A stretch of DNA of 64,000 bases, taken from contig JAPXFQ010001339.1 in NCBI GenBank assembly GCA_028564705.1, positions 62,001-126,000 on the forward strand. The letters are read 5' to 3'. Below the pieces are notes generated by a model that had not been told where the DNA came from, searched no databases, and worked only from the letters and a program-made list of their open reading frames with translations. Positions 36,420 through 49,335 of this stretch are shown here, one piece after another; position 1 is the first letter of the stretch; each line of letters begins with the position of its first letter. The position numbers and the translations under genes were made by a program. Source of the stretch: Apricaphanius iberus (lineage: Eukaryota; Chordata; Actinopteri; Cyprinodontiformes; Aphaniidae).

Positions 36420-37640
36420 TCTTGCAATGGTTTTAATTGCGTCTGAGCATTATTTCCTCCCTTTCCTCGTTCCCTTCTTTTCTGTTATAGGTTTTTAGGA
36501 TTTTATTCTTTGTTATGGAATATTTTTGTCATGTAATACTTCTCTATGTACAACAGCTGAATTATAAAAACCCAAATTAGAGTTTAAAATGATCAATACA
36601 TGAAAAATGCATAAACCAAGAAAGCTATACTAGGAAGCTGAAATCAGGCTTTTATCAAAGGCTTTGCATGTATGTCACGACTTAATTGCTCAACAAAACA
36701 CATTAGACAACCGTCGACATCAGCATTCTACTCTCCCCGGTTGTAGCTCCCTCTCAGCTATGACAGCTGTTGCTGCTTCAGGAAACAAACCCAGACCAAC
36801 TGGAGACAGTAACCATAAAAAAGTGATCTAAACGTGGAAAATCATTAGAGAAATCTTTGGTGTTTCAATCGTCTGTTTCAATGAGGATATTGACTCAATT
36901 TAAGAAGTAGATAAAATGTTTCTTTGTTTACACATCAAAGGAAGAGTACTTATTAAATACGAAATGGGTCTTTTTTTTAAACTGCTCTTAAATCTTCTGA
37001 TGTCTTCTCGCTGATGTTTTAGCCTCAAAACCTTTGACTGAAGGAAAAAGAATCCAATCATTTTTATTGCAGCGCTCATCAAGTCACAGCCTATTACTGC
37101 TATCTGCAAATTTGAATTCTAATTCAGTCTTTTTTTTTGATGATCACCCTATGGAGTAAAAGTTAAATAAGGTCAAATTCTGTGTAACTTCATAGCTCTT
37201 TTTTATTTAGCCAGAATTACATAAAAAGGTACAGCATTTAGTGCTGCACAAACATCCAGATCTTGATCGTGGTGACAATAGTCATTTAATATGAAGCTGT
37301 TTAGATTACAAAAAATACCATTCCATTTAATTTATAACTCCCTTTGCAAATGACAGAAGTCAACCAAAGTGCAAAGCACAGGCTAAAAACAAGAAAAGAA
37401 TAAGAAAATAAGAATAAGAAATATAAAATAAAATAAAACAGAGTATAAAACATAGTAAAAACAAATAAATGACAGCAGAAAATGAGTAAAAAAAGTTTGA
37501 AAAAATGCTCAAGAACACATAACAGATCTATCCTTTAAGCTAAAACTGAAAGAATGGCTAAATAGAAGCTAACTAAAATAATATGCTTTCAAACGAGATT
37601 TAAAAACATGAAGCAAAGTAGACTGGCATATCTCAAGAGG
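36420..37640. other. AT-rich intergenic sequence
   Basis: No exon or classifiable repeat was seen. 37380-37450 is a purine-rich aagaaaataag-type simple sequence. Confidence 0.4.
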
Positions 37641-37649
37641 GAACTGATT

Positions 37650-38590
37650 CCATTAATTTTGAAGCATACACAAAGAAAGCTCTTTCACCACGACATTGTA
37701 AACGCACAGACGGTACTTGCAGAAGAAGGTCGTCGACAGACCTAAGATCACCGGAAGGCTGATAGGGCCAAAGAAGCTCTACCAAATAAGGATGGGCCAG
37801 TCCATTCAATTATCTAAAAACAAAACTATTTAAACCATATTCTAAAACAAACAGGTAACGTGAGCAGACCTCAGAACGCAGGTGATATGTTGTCTCCTAT
37901 CAGCCCTATACAGAAATCTTGCTGCCGCATACTGAACGAGTTGCAGTCGAGAGAAAGAGACTTTGTTTATACCAGCCAAGGAGGAGTTAGAATAGTAAAG
38001 GTGAGAAGTAACAAAAGCATGTAGTACAGTTTCCAGCTGCATAGTTGTTAGTAAAGACTTCAATCTCCAAATCTGAACTCAGTTGATAAAAACATGCTCT
38101 AACTAAGCTATTGACTTGTGCATCCATCGTCAATTTGGAATCTATTTTTAGTGCAAGCGAGGTGACAGCCTTACTAAGGGATACATGAATAGATGCCATT
38201 GCAGTATCAGAGGGCATACTTTTACTATTGGGCTCAAAGAGGAGTGCTTCAGTTTTGGAATCGTTAAGATATAAAAAATTAACTGCCAACCGGCTCTTTA
38301 CCTCATCCAGTCCAGTCCAGTCCAGTCCAGTCCAGTAATGCCTGGAGAGAAGTTTCCAGGTTAAAGGAACATAAATTTGGCAATCGTCTGTATAAAAGCG
38401 GAATGAAACCTGTGTTTACTAAAAATATTGCCAAGGGGAGGAATATACAAGGAAAACAAAAGAGGGCCCAGGATGGATCCCTGAGGAAGCACCTTTAAGT
38501 GGACAGTTTCAGTGTTATGTAAAACCCTAAAGCCAGACTGGAAGACAGCCAACATATTATTGACGTCAAGATATCCAGAAAAGTTTTGAT
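37650..38590 (-). mobile_element. L2/Rex1-type LINE relic, reverse-transcriptase half
   Basis: Minus-strand frames in order: FQSGFRVLHNTETVHLKV, VLPQGSILGPLLFSLYIPPL, NFLYLNDSKTEALLFEPNSK, ALKIDSKLTMDAQVNSLVRA, LVQYAAARFL. The segment between STET and PQGS is missing, so the copy is internally deleted. Confidence 0.72.
38309..38336. repeat. (CCAGT)n short tandem repeat
   Basis: Five to six copies of ccagt lie inside the LINE relic. Confidence 0.9.
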
Positions 38591-38810
38591 ATACGATTTT
38601 TTTAAATGACCTCAGATAAAAATGGCAATTTAGAGATTGGGCGTAAATTAGAGGACATATTTATCGATACTAGGTATTGGTACTGTTTAGGTTTTATCCA
38701 GTATCAGTGCCAAACTGGTGTTTTTGAAATCGGGCCGGTGCTTAAATGGTACTTAAAAAATGGAAAACATACAAATGTCCAAAAACCCTCTTAGTTTTTT
38801 TCTTTTAAGT

Positions 38811-39560
38811 AGGGCTGTCAAACTAAAAAATTTTGATCTAAATAATCACAGAGTAATTGTGAAAACTACACTTTTCAGTGTTAATAAAAGAGAAATCAAT
38901 TGAATTTTTGTTTCTCTACAATCACATTCACAAGGTATGTGTGGTCTCATATAAAAAATATTAACAAATACAGGTAAAACTAACCAAAACATATACTTAA
39001 CATTTGGATATCACCAGTCTGTGTTCAACATCACATACATCAAAAGTCACAATTTACCAATTTTAGATAAGTAAATACTCAGATTCTCCTGTTTATCACA
39101 TTAGGAAATGAATGCTATTATTCTGAAGATGTATACAACTACTTACTCTAATAAATTAGCACTAATTTAAGTCTGAAAAAATTACTTTAATGAAGTAATA
39201 CACATTTTAACTCAGCAGTAACTTACAATGAAATATATTTAAGCTATACAGTGAACCAACATACATAAATCAACATAAATACGGCACATTTATTCTCTGC
39301 ACCATGCACAGCGAGCCGACATCCCCAGCGGACGATAAGGAAAATTCCCACACATAACTTTTCAAGTTATAATCATAACAACCCAATAAGCCAATAATAA
39401 ACACATGCTGCTGCACAGCAATTCGTAGTTTGGCTGGTTTTGGAAGGAGAGCTGATGTGCTGCGGGTATTATAATTAGGGCGGTTTTCTGTGTATGCGTT
39501 AATTGCGTTAATTCTAGGAATTAACTGGCCCATGTTAAAGGGTTTATTTTTGACAGACCT
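38811..39560. mobile_element. hAT-like short element (GGGCTGTCAAA ends)
   Basis: The left end is tagggctgtcaaactaaaaa and the right end tttttgacagacctaacg, inverted with two mismatches. The interior is AT-rich with gttaattgcgttaatt. An 8-bp target duplication is not clear. A second, differently ended element may enclose it (gatactaggtattggtactg near 38666, gatatcagtacccatccctg near 39753). Confidence 0.5.
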
Positions 39561-40199
39561 AACGTTTAGCAGTTTTTTTGCAAAAAGATAGCAATGTTAG
39601 CCTTTTCTGGTGATATAGGGCTTTGCGCTCTTGGCTAATGGCATGCCCAGAATCCAAAGTGCTTGACATCTCTGGAACAAGAATAAAAATAACCAAAATA
39701 AAGCACAAAAACGTGTGTTGCTTTTCGGTCTGGTTACTATCATTTATGTCAGAACTGATATCAGTACCCATCCCTGATCAATACCGTGCTTTTTTGATAC
39801 AGGCTGGATCACCACATGTTTAATCCATATGTTTTATCTGCTGCTGTTAATTGTTTGCAAGATAATGGGAAAAAATACAGAAAAGGCATTTTTGAGCAGT
39901 CAAGGGGAACCAGAAGGTTTTATATGATTTTTTTCAGATGGTCAAGAGATACTTGGTCAAAGCACTCAAAGACCACAGGGCACGGAGGGAGTACTGGAGA
40001 CACGTAGGACGATGACAAAGCAAATGTTCGAATGTATGCAACCTTCATGAAAAAAAAGGAGAGAAATGAGCCTCAGACAATGTCGGAGAAGGGAGGAAAG
40101 AAGGAGAAAGGACAGCATCAAGAGTTTTACACATTATGCGTTGATTACCATGACTAGAGGTAATAATACCTTCAAAGTATCTTTACCTAGTATTTCTGT

Positions 40200-40760
40200 T
40201 TTTTGATAAAGGGACCAGGTATTGCGTAGCATCTCTAGGAAAACCTACAGCCTATCTATCTTCCATTTTCGCTCAAAATACCTGCTCTTACACCTAATCT
40301 TACGAGTGTGGTCATCCAGCCACCTTTCTATAAAAGTCGGCGCCTGAGTCTTAGTGGAGGAGGCAGGAAAATCTTTAAGCAGATTGTCAACAGAACAAAC
40401 ATGAGTTGTGGAAAAAAATTGTAGCCTTTGTAGTTGAAACGGCCATACTGAAATCTAGGGCAGTATTTGAGGATATTACCTGAGATAAACACACAGATGG
40501 GCTATTAGTGTAAACAGAATGACACAAATCAAAATTAAGTAAAAAGTAAAGTGATCTGAAAAACTGTCATGCAAGACAGCCAGGTCATTTATAGAAACAC
40601 CATAAGACAGTACCGGATCCAGAGTATGTGATCTGGCATGGGTAGCAGCCGATACTTATTTAATTAAACCGAAGGACTCCAATAACTCCAGAAAGCCCTT
40701 AACCAGTGGTCAGGTAGGACAAAAAACAGGAATGTTAAAGTCACCGACAATGAGTACTTG
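40200..40760 (-). mobile_element. LINE endonuclease relic
   Basis: At 40733-40759 the minus strand reads LIVGDFNIP, the endonuclease core motif, with diverged endonuclease-type sequence on both sides and a broken frame. It may belong to the same element as 37650-38590, separated by later insertions. Confidence 0.55.
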
Positions 40761-41189
40761 CACATATTTCGGCACAATTCCAGACAGTGGCATTGCCTTC
40801 TGCTACAGCCAAATATTTCACATTTTTACTCATGAATCCAGAGCACTTGCTGCCATTTCTCTGCACCCCAGTGCATACTTGAGTTGCTTGCATAAATAGG
40901 TCGCTTGGCAAGTTTTCTTCCTCAACCACTGCATCTACAATTCTCAATGTTGCATGGACATTGTCATTATCATGTTACCTACAATGACGTAGCTGAACGA
41001 CAGCACTATCATTGTTATGTCTGTAGAGAAGTTCACTCTGAGATAAGTTCACATAGCTTGCAGGGACAGCACATACTCGGAGGCACACAGAGTTAGGGAG
41101 AGGGAGGCAGACTCATTAGTCGATGGGGAGAGCAATTACCCAGAAGATGGGTTTCAGTCCAGTTCCTAATAATAATAATAATAATTATA

Positions 41190-41495
41190 ATAATAGATTG
41201 CATTTATATAGCGCATTTCAAGACCCTCAAAGCACTTTACAATTCCATTATTCATTCACTCTTACATTCACACACTGATGGAAGCAAGCTACATTTGTAG
41301 ACACAGCTGTCTTGGGGCAGACTGACACAAGCGAGGCTGCCATATCGTGCCATCGGCCACTCTGGCCAACACTGGTAGGCAATTTAGGCATAGTGTCTTG
41401 CTCAAGGAAACATCGGAATGTAGAATGCGGAAGCAGGAATCGATCCCACAAATTCTAGGTTGACAACTCTACCACTGAGGCACTACCGCCCTTTA
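41190..41495 (-). mobile_element. tRNA-derived SINE with AAT-rich tail
   Basis: On the minus strand the head is gcctcagtggtagagttgtc, with a B-box-like gggatcgattcc. The body contains caagacactatgcctaa. The 3' end is gctatataaatgcaatctat followed by an ATT repeat (41170-41195). Confidence 0.8.
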
Positions 41496-41499
41496 TTAC

Positions 41500-42700
41500 T
41501 TATCTTAATAAATAAATTAATTATCTTAATAAATATTGTAAAAAAAAAAAAACAGACTGCATCATCCTTATCCTTATAATCTATATGGTATCCAGCCACA
41601 ACAGTAGAGACCTTGCTGATGTAGTATATTTACCTTGTCTCTTGTTGCTGTGCTCAATCTTGACATGATATGAAACTTTCTTCCACAACCTAACCTTGGT
41701 AGAACAATTTGGCTGTTCCTCACCCAATTTTAAGCCTCCAACACAGCTGTTTATGTTTCAGGTAATGACTTTGTTTCAACCTACATATGTCAGTGATGAT
41801 CACTAGCATCACACACACACAAGTACCTGATATGAAGTGGAAACCTTTGCTAATACGGGTCCCACAGCTTCATTTTTGCTGATCATATTCCACAATTCAT
41901 TGCAATATTCCAACATTTTCTGTGTTCTGGATCCTTGGGAATCTTGTTGAACACTCTTCCCTAATCTCATCCACATCTGTTATGGCATATTGGGGCACAA
42001 GAGGTATCCACCATATTTACCATTTCTAAGTTTGGGTTAGACACATATAACCATAACTATAATATAACTGCAGGAGACTGCCTGCCAAAATGCCGCTGAT
42101 TCGATTTGAACTGTTGAATGCTGGGAGAAGTGGCGTCAACTCCCAGAGCTCTATTCTAAAGTGTAATCGGTCTTGTGGAGCCCTGTGCTATAACAGACTT
42201 CCATCCTGTTGTAAGAAACTACACTTAATATTCCACCGTTTTTATAATGGGTAGGATATAATATGATAATCTTCTCCCGACGGATAATTCTGCAGAGTAT
42301 CTGTGTTTCCACATCAACAGGCTCTTCAACAAACACTCCATATCTACCACTGCTTTCAGAGTGCAGACTTCAATTTAAGAGTAGGAGAAACTGAATTACT
42401 TGGAGCAAACCTGCCAGCGAGCAGGTTAGGTTCATGGACTGTATTAACAGGTAACTGTGTCAGAATTATACTGAACTGAACTTGTTTATTATGGTTTTAT
42501 GACACTGTAATTTAACTGTTAGCTGATATAAGCTGCACTGTGCTGGACTGAGCAGGAACCCTTGGGAACTAGCATGCATGTTTCTTTATATCAGAGGCGT
42601 GGCTTAGGGAGCCTGAAGAAAGGGGATGGATTTTTTTTTTTTTTTTATATACAGCTTGCTGAACAGCTTTTCCAATATCAGCTATGGCACATTTACCCAG
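41500..42700. other. Intergenic sequence, no gene recognised
   Basis: AT-rich. A poly-T run lies at 42629-42646. No coding frame or repeat family could be supported. Confidence 0.35.
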
Positions 42701-42718
42701 CAACTGTCACAGGAGCTG

Positions 42719-43484
42719 ATAGGGCTGTGTTGGGATAATAAAATAAAAAAATGAAAGAAATCGATTCTGAATTGATTTTTGTAAAAATTCTATGAATGAA
42801 ATTGAATTAATTCAATAGTTCAAAAATAGGTTTAATTGTTCAACAGGGTCTGTGAACACAGACAGGACTCTGCCGCAGCGTGTGCCGATGCCGATGTGGC
42901 ATCATACGGCAGGGACAAGGAAGTGTAAAAAAATTTTAAAAAAGCTCCTCCGTTGACCACACTCGGTTGCTGCTTGCTGCCATCTGTACCTGTACCTACT
43001 AACTCAGGTTAATGGCTGGAACAGAGAGCTAGTTGTTTTTGTAGTGGTTGTAGCAGACATGACGTTATGACTTCAGACAATGAAGGGCCTAAGCTGTGTG
43101 ACGCCAGTGTTACCGCCCCAACCGTACCCGCACCACCTTTCCCTGGTCTGGAAACTGAAAGCGGACCACCTCCAGCCCGGTACGGTCCTGCTCCATGGGC
43201 CGCTTTGACGGTGGGAACGGCGAAAAAGTCGGACCGGACCGGGCCGCTCTGTGGAAACGGGGCAAAAGTGTTAATTCAGTTTTTCCTGGTAAACTTTTAC
43301 TCACCAGTGTTCAGTCATTGAATTGAAGACATATAATTAAGATAAAAAATATTAATAGCACTGACCCATATCCATATTGAACTGGATCAGATTGAATCTG
43401 TTTGGGTCGCGATAATCGATTCTAACTCTTAAGAATCAGAAGTGAATCGTTTCTTGAAATTTGAAATCGATACCCAGTCCTACC
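42719..43484. mobile_element. hAT-like short element with ATCGATT-type ends
   Basis: The left end tagggctgtgttgggata and right end atcgatacccagtcctac are imperfect inverted copies of the TAGGGCTGGGTATCGAT-type terminus common in fish hAT elements. GC-rich sequence at 43085-43270 (cggtacggtcctgctccatg) is cargo or another insertion. Confidence 0.4.
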
Positions 43485-43984
43485 TGCTCATCTCACCAAT
43501 AGTAGCCTGGCCACCCTATACTGGCAAAAACACTGAAAACCCAGATGACACAGTCACATCAAATAGTGGTATAATAATTACTGGCTCAGAAATAATTGAG
43601 CCCTTAATTAGAGGCCATATTATATTGTAAATACCAGTGTGATTACTGTTATTCATTATCTAACACCAGTAACCATAAATGCAGTAATTAACCAAACCCT
43701 GCTACACTGTTGGGTTATGTTACCAGTTATGGTCAATCTGGCTATAATAGGAATATTAAAGTGACAGTATGTAGTTTTTGTAGTACATCTTTGAAAATAG
43801 CCATTAAAATAATGTAATAATAATAATAATGTAAAGCACATTAATTGCAAAATATTGGCGATATACATTGTAAAATATGACTTTAAAAATCCACCCAGCC
43901 TGAAAGAGAAAGGAAATATATAACTTTGAGGCATCGCATCGTTGATTGCGGCAAAGTAAAAATCATTTGAGGGCAGAAAAACGC

Positions 43985-46080
43985 GACGCGAAACAATGGA
44001 AGACAGAGGAAAAGTGAAAGGGGAAAAAAGTGAAAGCTTTGATGGCCAGTCTCAGCTTAAACAAGGTTTGCTAGCGTGAAGGGTTGCGCACGTGTCCCAG
44101 ACTGTGTCAGGACTTTGGGCAGAAAGGGGAGATCTCATTTAGTTCAGAACGAATCGGACCAAAGAGAGTGCAGGGCTGGCCACACGTCTTTTCTTAACTT
44201 TCGCATGGGGGGAAACCCCTCGCTCTCAGCTGTTCCTTTGTCCACTCAGAGATGTAGAAGGTTCAGAATGGGCTGGCGAGTCAGTCCGGTGGCCAACCGA
44301 TGTGTCAGGATTTCTGAACGCCAGCACTCCAGGAGTGATGTCAGAGCGAGAGAGAGACGGTCCTTGATCATCCAAAGTGCATGTGTGTCACACTGTTTTA
44401 CGTCCAGGGTGTAGTGTTCCTGCCCTGGTTGAAAGGCAGGGGGAGGAAACACCATTCAAGTTTCTGTATGTTATTCCAAAGGCTTGGAAGCCTTCCTTTG
44501 GAAAATAACACTCATCTCAAACTGTTAGACATACAGCGTATTAAAAAACAGTGAGACAGCAGCTCATCAAATTAGCTACATACTTTTGCAGTCATGAAAA
44601 CAGTGAACATTTTGTCTATTCTCTGATTCCTTAACCTGCCACAGTCATGGAATATCCTCCGTTTAAAATACATTTGTACATCCTTTTTTCCCCCTAAACT
44701 TTGCATTCGTCTTTTGACTCATGTCACAGCGCTTTATGTTAAAAGGTGTGATTGCTGCTAGCGGCTCTCAGTCTGGGGCCTTTCATTCCTCTGTTAAATC
44801 TGGTTAGTGAGTGCACACATGCATAGAGCGCCAACGGCCAGACTTAAACACCGCAACTCATTTTTGCACAAATACACAGATTGCCTGAGGATTTTAAGTA
44901 TTTGACACACAAAAAAATTTAAACATGTTCAGAGACGCATCGGACATTAATGCTGCATTTTAAAATTGTAATAAAATCTCAATTAGGTCGACATGTTGAC
45001 CGACCTGCTGCTCCTCTAGCCTTACAAATATATTGCAAAAATATGTATATATATAAAATCTAAAATTTTAAGGCAATAAATGTCTTAATATTTTTGAATG
45101 TTTTTCGATGTTTCATGATAATCACTAGCAACTGTGTCATAAACCCGAATTAAATCGCTGAATCAATACACTATTTATCCATTCAGGAAGCTTTAGTCTA
45201 AATTCAGTTTTTAAACTCTCTAAAGTTATATGTCAGTTTTAAGTCCTGTAGAATGTGTGTATATATATATATATTACATGCCCCGAGGGAAAACAATGAG
45301 ATCCTCCCTTTACTAAACCCAGACATGTTGCTGGAATCACACAGGAAGTCTGTGGTGTGTACACCAGCTTGAAATGACAAACAAACTCGGCTGTTCACCA
45401 AGTGCTCTACTGTGTGGGTTAGCGTGTAGATAGTGAGAGGCTGTTATTGCTGTTCTGTGGTTGAGTTTTAAATGCATATGAAAGATCCATCACTGCAACC
45501 AACTGGAGGGAAGCGTAGTCAGAAAAAATGGCCGCTCTGGGTCATGTAACTGTGTTGTGATGTTATCAAAGATATATGACACTTTTGACAAGCTTTACCA
45601 ATGTTATCATAGACATCATAATATAGCACAACCCTAGCTCCAAATCAGCAGACTGAGTCAGCAGCTCTCAGACTTTGATCAGGTCATACATGGGTTTGTA
45701 ACAGTTACATCAGTTAAATTTGTATATGAAGTAACTTTAGCAGGGTACGTTTAAATTAACATTAAGCTACATGAGGTACAGGTTTATAAGGGGTTTAGGT
45801 TGGTTTAAATACAAGTGGAAGAAGATTTTAACATAGATGTAAAAGTGGAAAAGTGTTTAAAACCATCGTTAGAGTTTGATTTTTCCACATGAATTATTCA
45901 GCTGAGATTACGAGGTTGCTTTTTTTTCTGGGTAGGGCTGGACTGGTGGCTGAAGATCATTACTGATCAACCTCCGAACAAGCATACAGTAGTTTAAGTA
46001 AATTAGTTAATTTAAACGAAGGAATTTTTGGCAAGAGTTCAGTTTGATTCTGCAGCTGGAATAAATCAATATATGACGGA
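43985..46080. other. Intergenic sequence, mixed composition
   Basis: 43990-44460 is GC-richer with a repeat-like feel and no supported protein. The rest is AT-rich. A short TA repeat lies at 45256-45274. Confidence 0.3.
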
Positions 46081-46086
46081 ACTTAC

Positions 46087-46191
46087 CGAGGCGGTCGTCC
46101 TACAGAACTGAGAGTTAAACAGAGATCCTGCTGTCAGTTCCTCAAATGCAAATAATAGAACAGCTAGAAAGTCGACCTTTACTCTCGGCAT
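46087..46191 (-). other. Candidate 5' exon: 35-codon frame ending at a consensus donor
   Basis: On the minus strand an ATG at 46191 opens MPRVKVDFLAVLLFAFEELT and stays open to a CG|GTAAGT donor after 46087. The flanking 46230-46440 is comparatively CpG-rich. It could be an upstream exon of SDR16C5 (19 kb away) or of an unseen gene. If spliced to the SDR16C5 exon at 27283 the frame would not match its ATG. Confidence 0.2.
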
Positions 46192-46465
46192 GTTCTAACA
46201 TTATTAAATGAACTATGATCTCATAAAATGCCGGCTGATAAAATAAAAAGTTGCTTCCCGCTACGAAAACTCATACATACCGTTGAGCATCGGCAGGTCC
46301 AACGGAACAGCTCTGGGTTTTGTCACGGTACTAACCAGGCGTTTTCTGCTGCCTTGGGGCGTAAAAACAATAACCATCATCACATCGAGCTAAACCGGAG
46401 AGGAGGGGCTGGATTCACGCAAAGCATCGTGGTACATTGAGTGCATACAGACTTCTTTCTTTCTT

Positions 46466-46473
<8 letters not shown>

Positions 46474-46510
<37 letters not shown>
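46474..46510. repeat. (AT)n microsatellite
   Basis: About eighteen AT units. Confidence 0.9.
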
Positions 46511-46513
<3 letters not shown>

Positions 46514-46839
46514 CGGATGTACTGTCGACCGATACCATGAACGAATAAACGATACTTCAGATGTGGGAATCCAGTAATACTTTCACAGAAAATATTAGAT
46601 TTTAACGTTTACATTTAATTTCTGTGGTCATTTTTATTAGTATTTTATTTTTTATCTAATTCACCATCATTTCTTATAACAAACAGAGAAGAAAATTAAA
46701 TACATATATATAATACTGGGAGATGGTTTACAAGATGTTGTGGTGGAAGTGTTATGCAGATAGCTGGCAGCAAGGCTTAAGGTGGAATTTGAGTTTTATA
46801 AGTCAACAAACTTATGGATAAAAGTGGCTGGAATGAGTT

Positions 46840-47215
46840 GCCTCTGTAGTGTGTCCAGGCTCTCCCTTAGAGATAGGGTGAGGAACTCAATCATCTGGAG
46901 GGGGTTCAGAGTAGAGCCGCTGCTCCTTCACATCGAGAGGAATCAGTTGAGTTGGCTTGGGCATCTAGTCAGGATGCATCCTTAATGTCTCCCTGGTGAG
47001 GTGTTCCAGACACGTCCCACTGGTAGGAGGCCCAGGGGAAGACCCAGGACATGCTGGAGGCATTATGTCTCTCAGCTGGCCTGAGAACACCTTGGGATTC
47101 CTCCTGACGTGGTGGCCCAAGTAGCTGGGGAGAGGGAAGTTTGGGTCTCTCTGTTTAAGCTGCTGCCCACCTGACCCGACCCCGGATAAGCGGAGGATAA
47201 TGGATGGATGGATGT
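46840..47215 (+). mobile_element. Rex3 (RTE-clade) LINE 3' end
   Basis: Plus strand: SRLSLRDRVRNSIIWRGFRV, then HIERNQLSWLGHLVRMHP, a stop, GEVFQTRPTGRRPRGRPRT and VAGEREVWVSLFKLLP, ending in ggatggatggatg. It is the same C-terminal end as the Rex3 copy at 24.7-26.8 kb, in the opposite orientation. Confidence 0.88.
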
Positions 47216-47365
47216 TAATAAAGAACATTTGAATATTTTATTGTTTTATGAACTGTACATGATGTTATATGTTCTGGTAATAATGAGCGTTTGGTTGTCC
47301 TTTTCTAAATTTATTCTGTTTGTTGTAATCTTGTACTGTTGGAATAAATGTCATTTTAAACTTCT

Positions 47366-47370
47366 TTCCT

Positions 47371-47421
<51 letters not shown>
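47366..47421. repeat. (CTTT)n microsatellite
   Basis: About fourteen tetranucleotide units. Confidence 0.92.
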
Positions 47422-47422
<1 letters not shown>

Positions 47423-48118
47423 ATGATATGTATGTTTATTTTAATTCCTTTTAACTGGTGGAATTATGCTTCCACAATGTTTAGTATTAAGAAGAAAATA
47501 GTAAAGCAAATTATAGTAATACAAATTTAACAGGATCTGAAAAATACATTGTTTTGAATGTTTAGAAGTTTCCGCACTGACAGAAAAATCTAAAATAGGC
47601 CAACATTACAGTTTTTTTCAATCAATTTACTACTACCCAGCAAATAATGCTCCAATGGCAACGTTGTGTCCCTGGCAAGATATTCACGGTTGGACAGCCT
47701 AAATCGGTAAAAATATGTAACAGAACATTTTCCTAAAAATGATGCCCACATTGTCAGCTGAAATGTACTGGGTTTGGCTAAAATTAGCTAACATTAGTAG
47801 GCTAAACATTACTTTGAACTAATACAAATTTAAACCATGATATAAAGTAAGTTTAATGACACAGTCAAACTTATTTCTATAAACTTTTGAGTTTCATTAA
47901 GAAAGTAAATTACCTGAATTAGATTATTTTTATTAAATGTATCAACCCTTATAGTGAGATGCAGTTAATTATATTAAGTAAGTACTCTTTGATCTATATG
48001 TGCTTATAGCGTATTATAGACGTATAGGTATGGCTAGACTGATTTTGGACCTTTTTAGAACCTTTGTCAAGTTTTTAATACAATGGATATATGATTATCT
48101 TCTTTGCAGGCTCATATG

Positions 48119-48440
48119 TGACTGTGGCTCAGTGGTAGAGTGGAGTTGGCTTACAATCGGAGGGATGTAGGTTCGATTCCAGCTTCCTCCAGTCACATGT
48201 CGATGTGCCCTTGGTCAAGGCACTTAACCCCAAAGAACATTGCCTACCGAGCCATGTTGGGTGTCTTTACATTGAAGTCACATTCACACACCGACAACCA
48301 AGGACCCAGAATGGGTGATGTTTTTGGGGTTAAGTGCCTTGCCCAGGCAGGGGCACATCAACATGTGACTGGAGAAAGCTGGAAGTGAACCTACGACCCT
48401 CCAATTGCAAGCCAACTCTAGCACTGAGCCACAGTCGCTG
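48119..48440. mobile_element. Two tRNA-derived SINEs arranged as an inverted pair
   Basis: The left copy (48119-48245, plus) has gtggctcagtggtagagtgg, a B box ggttcgattcc, and cacttaaccccaa. The right copy (48316-48440, minus) has the same head and body reversed. They face each other with about 70 bases between them and could fold into a long hairpin. Confidence 0.8.
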
Positions 48441-48554
48441 GTAGAAACCTGTTCTTAACTTGTGCTAAACTAAGACCATAAGTCCAGGCTCCTCAAACAT
48501 GGTTGTTATTCCAGAGGTTTTATTTAAATAAGTTGGTCTTTTTCTTCTTTCTAT

Positions 48555-49130
48555 GGCTACGTCCACACTAAGCCGATAAGGTTATACGGGGAGTTAGACG
48601 CCTAATGTTATCCACTCAACACGAGCATTTACGCCCCGTTTAAGGTCCCATGATTGCGCAATCCTATACCGACCTGTGCAAATACTGGGCATGCGCGAAT
48701 AGACGCAAGAAACACGCGTATAATTTACGTGACGCCAGCGCCTACATAATATATATAAGAAGCTCTACAGCACAGTACATATCTGCTTGTCCTGTTAACC
48801 GAAAAGAACAATAGCTGCTCAGAAGAAGAGAGAGTTTTTGGTGTGGACAGACGACGAGATCGATTAATTACTCTTAGCTGTTGTCTTTGTCTGTAGTATC
48901 GTATTGTTATTGACGCAGTATTCATTGACGCCACTTCCTTTCATTATCCGGGGAAGCTGTCCACACTAGCTCGTTTAGCCGTTGAATTAAGATTTACACG
49001 GCTCTCTTACCAGGGTAATAGTTATCCGGCCACAGACCTTAAACGACGTCGGGTTAGTGTGGACGATAGGGGGGTGTAGACTAAATAATTATATGTTTAA
49101 GGCATTACCCGGCTTAGTGTGGACGTGGCC
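48555..49130 (+). mobile_element. Harbinger-like short element (CGTCCACACTAAGCC ends)
   Basis: The ends ggctacgtccacactaagcc and ggcttagtgtggacgtggcc are inverted copies with one mismatch. TAT flanks both sides. The length is 576 bp. The plus strand near 48825-48875 still reads REFLVWTDDEID, the opening of Myb/SANT-like proteins carried by Harbinger-type elements. The remainder of that gene is gone. Confidence 0.7.
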
Positions 49131-49335
49131 TATGTGTTCTCCTTCTACACTAACCCTTCCTCAAGCTGTTCATATTTTCTTTTGTTGAATGTCCCACACA
49201 ATTTCACTCTTTTTTTCTTTCAAACTCCATCTATTTTATTTTGAAAACAGGTGTAGTCACTTGCTGCAATTAACTTTTTGCTTATATCTGTTTGGGGTGT
49301 TTAAGCTCTGTGTTGGGACAGTGCCTAAATTAGTT

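Noticed and set aside
40741..40947. 68-codon minus-strand frame with several cysteines
   Set aside because: It overlaps the LINE endonuclease relic boundary and matches no family I know. Too short to support a gene.
43067..43321. 84-codon Pro/Ala-rich plus-strand frame
   Set aside because: It lies in a GC-rich cargo segment of a short hAT-like element. There is no domain and no splice context.
48119..48200. Possible functional tRNA gene (good A and B boxes)
   Set aside because: No acceptor-stem pairing closes the molecule, and the sequence continues into the shared SINE body, as in the other copies here.
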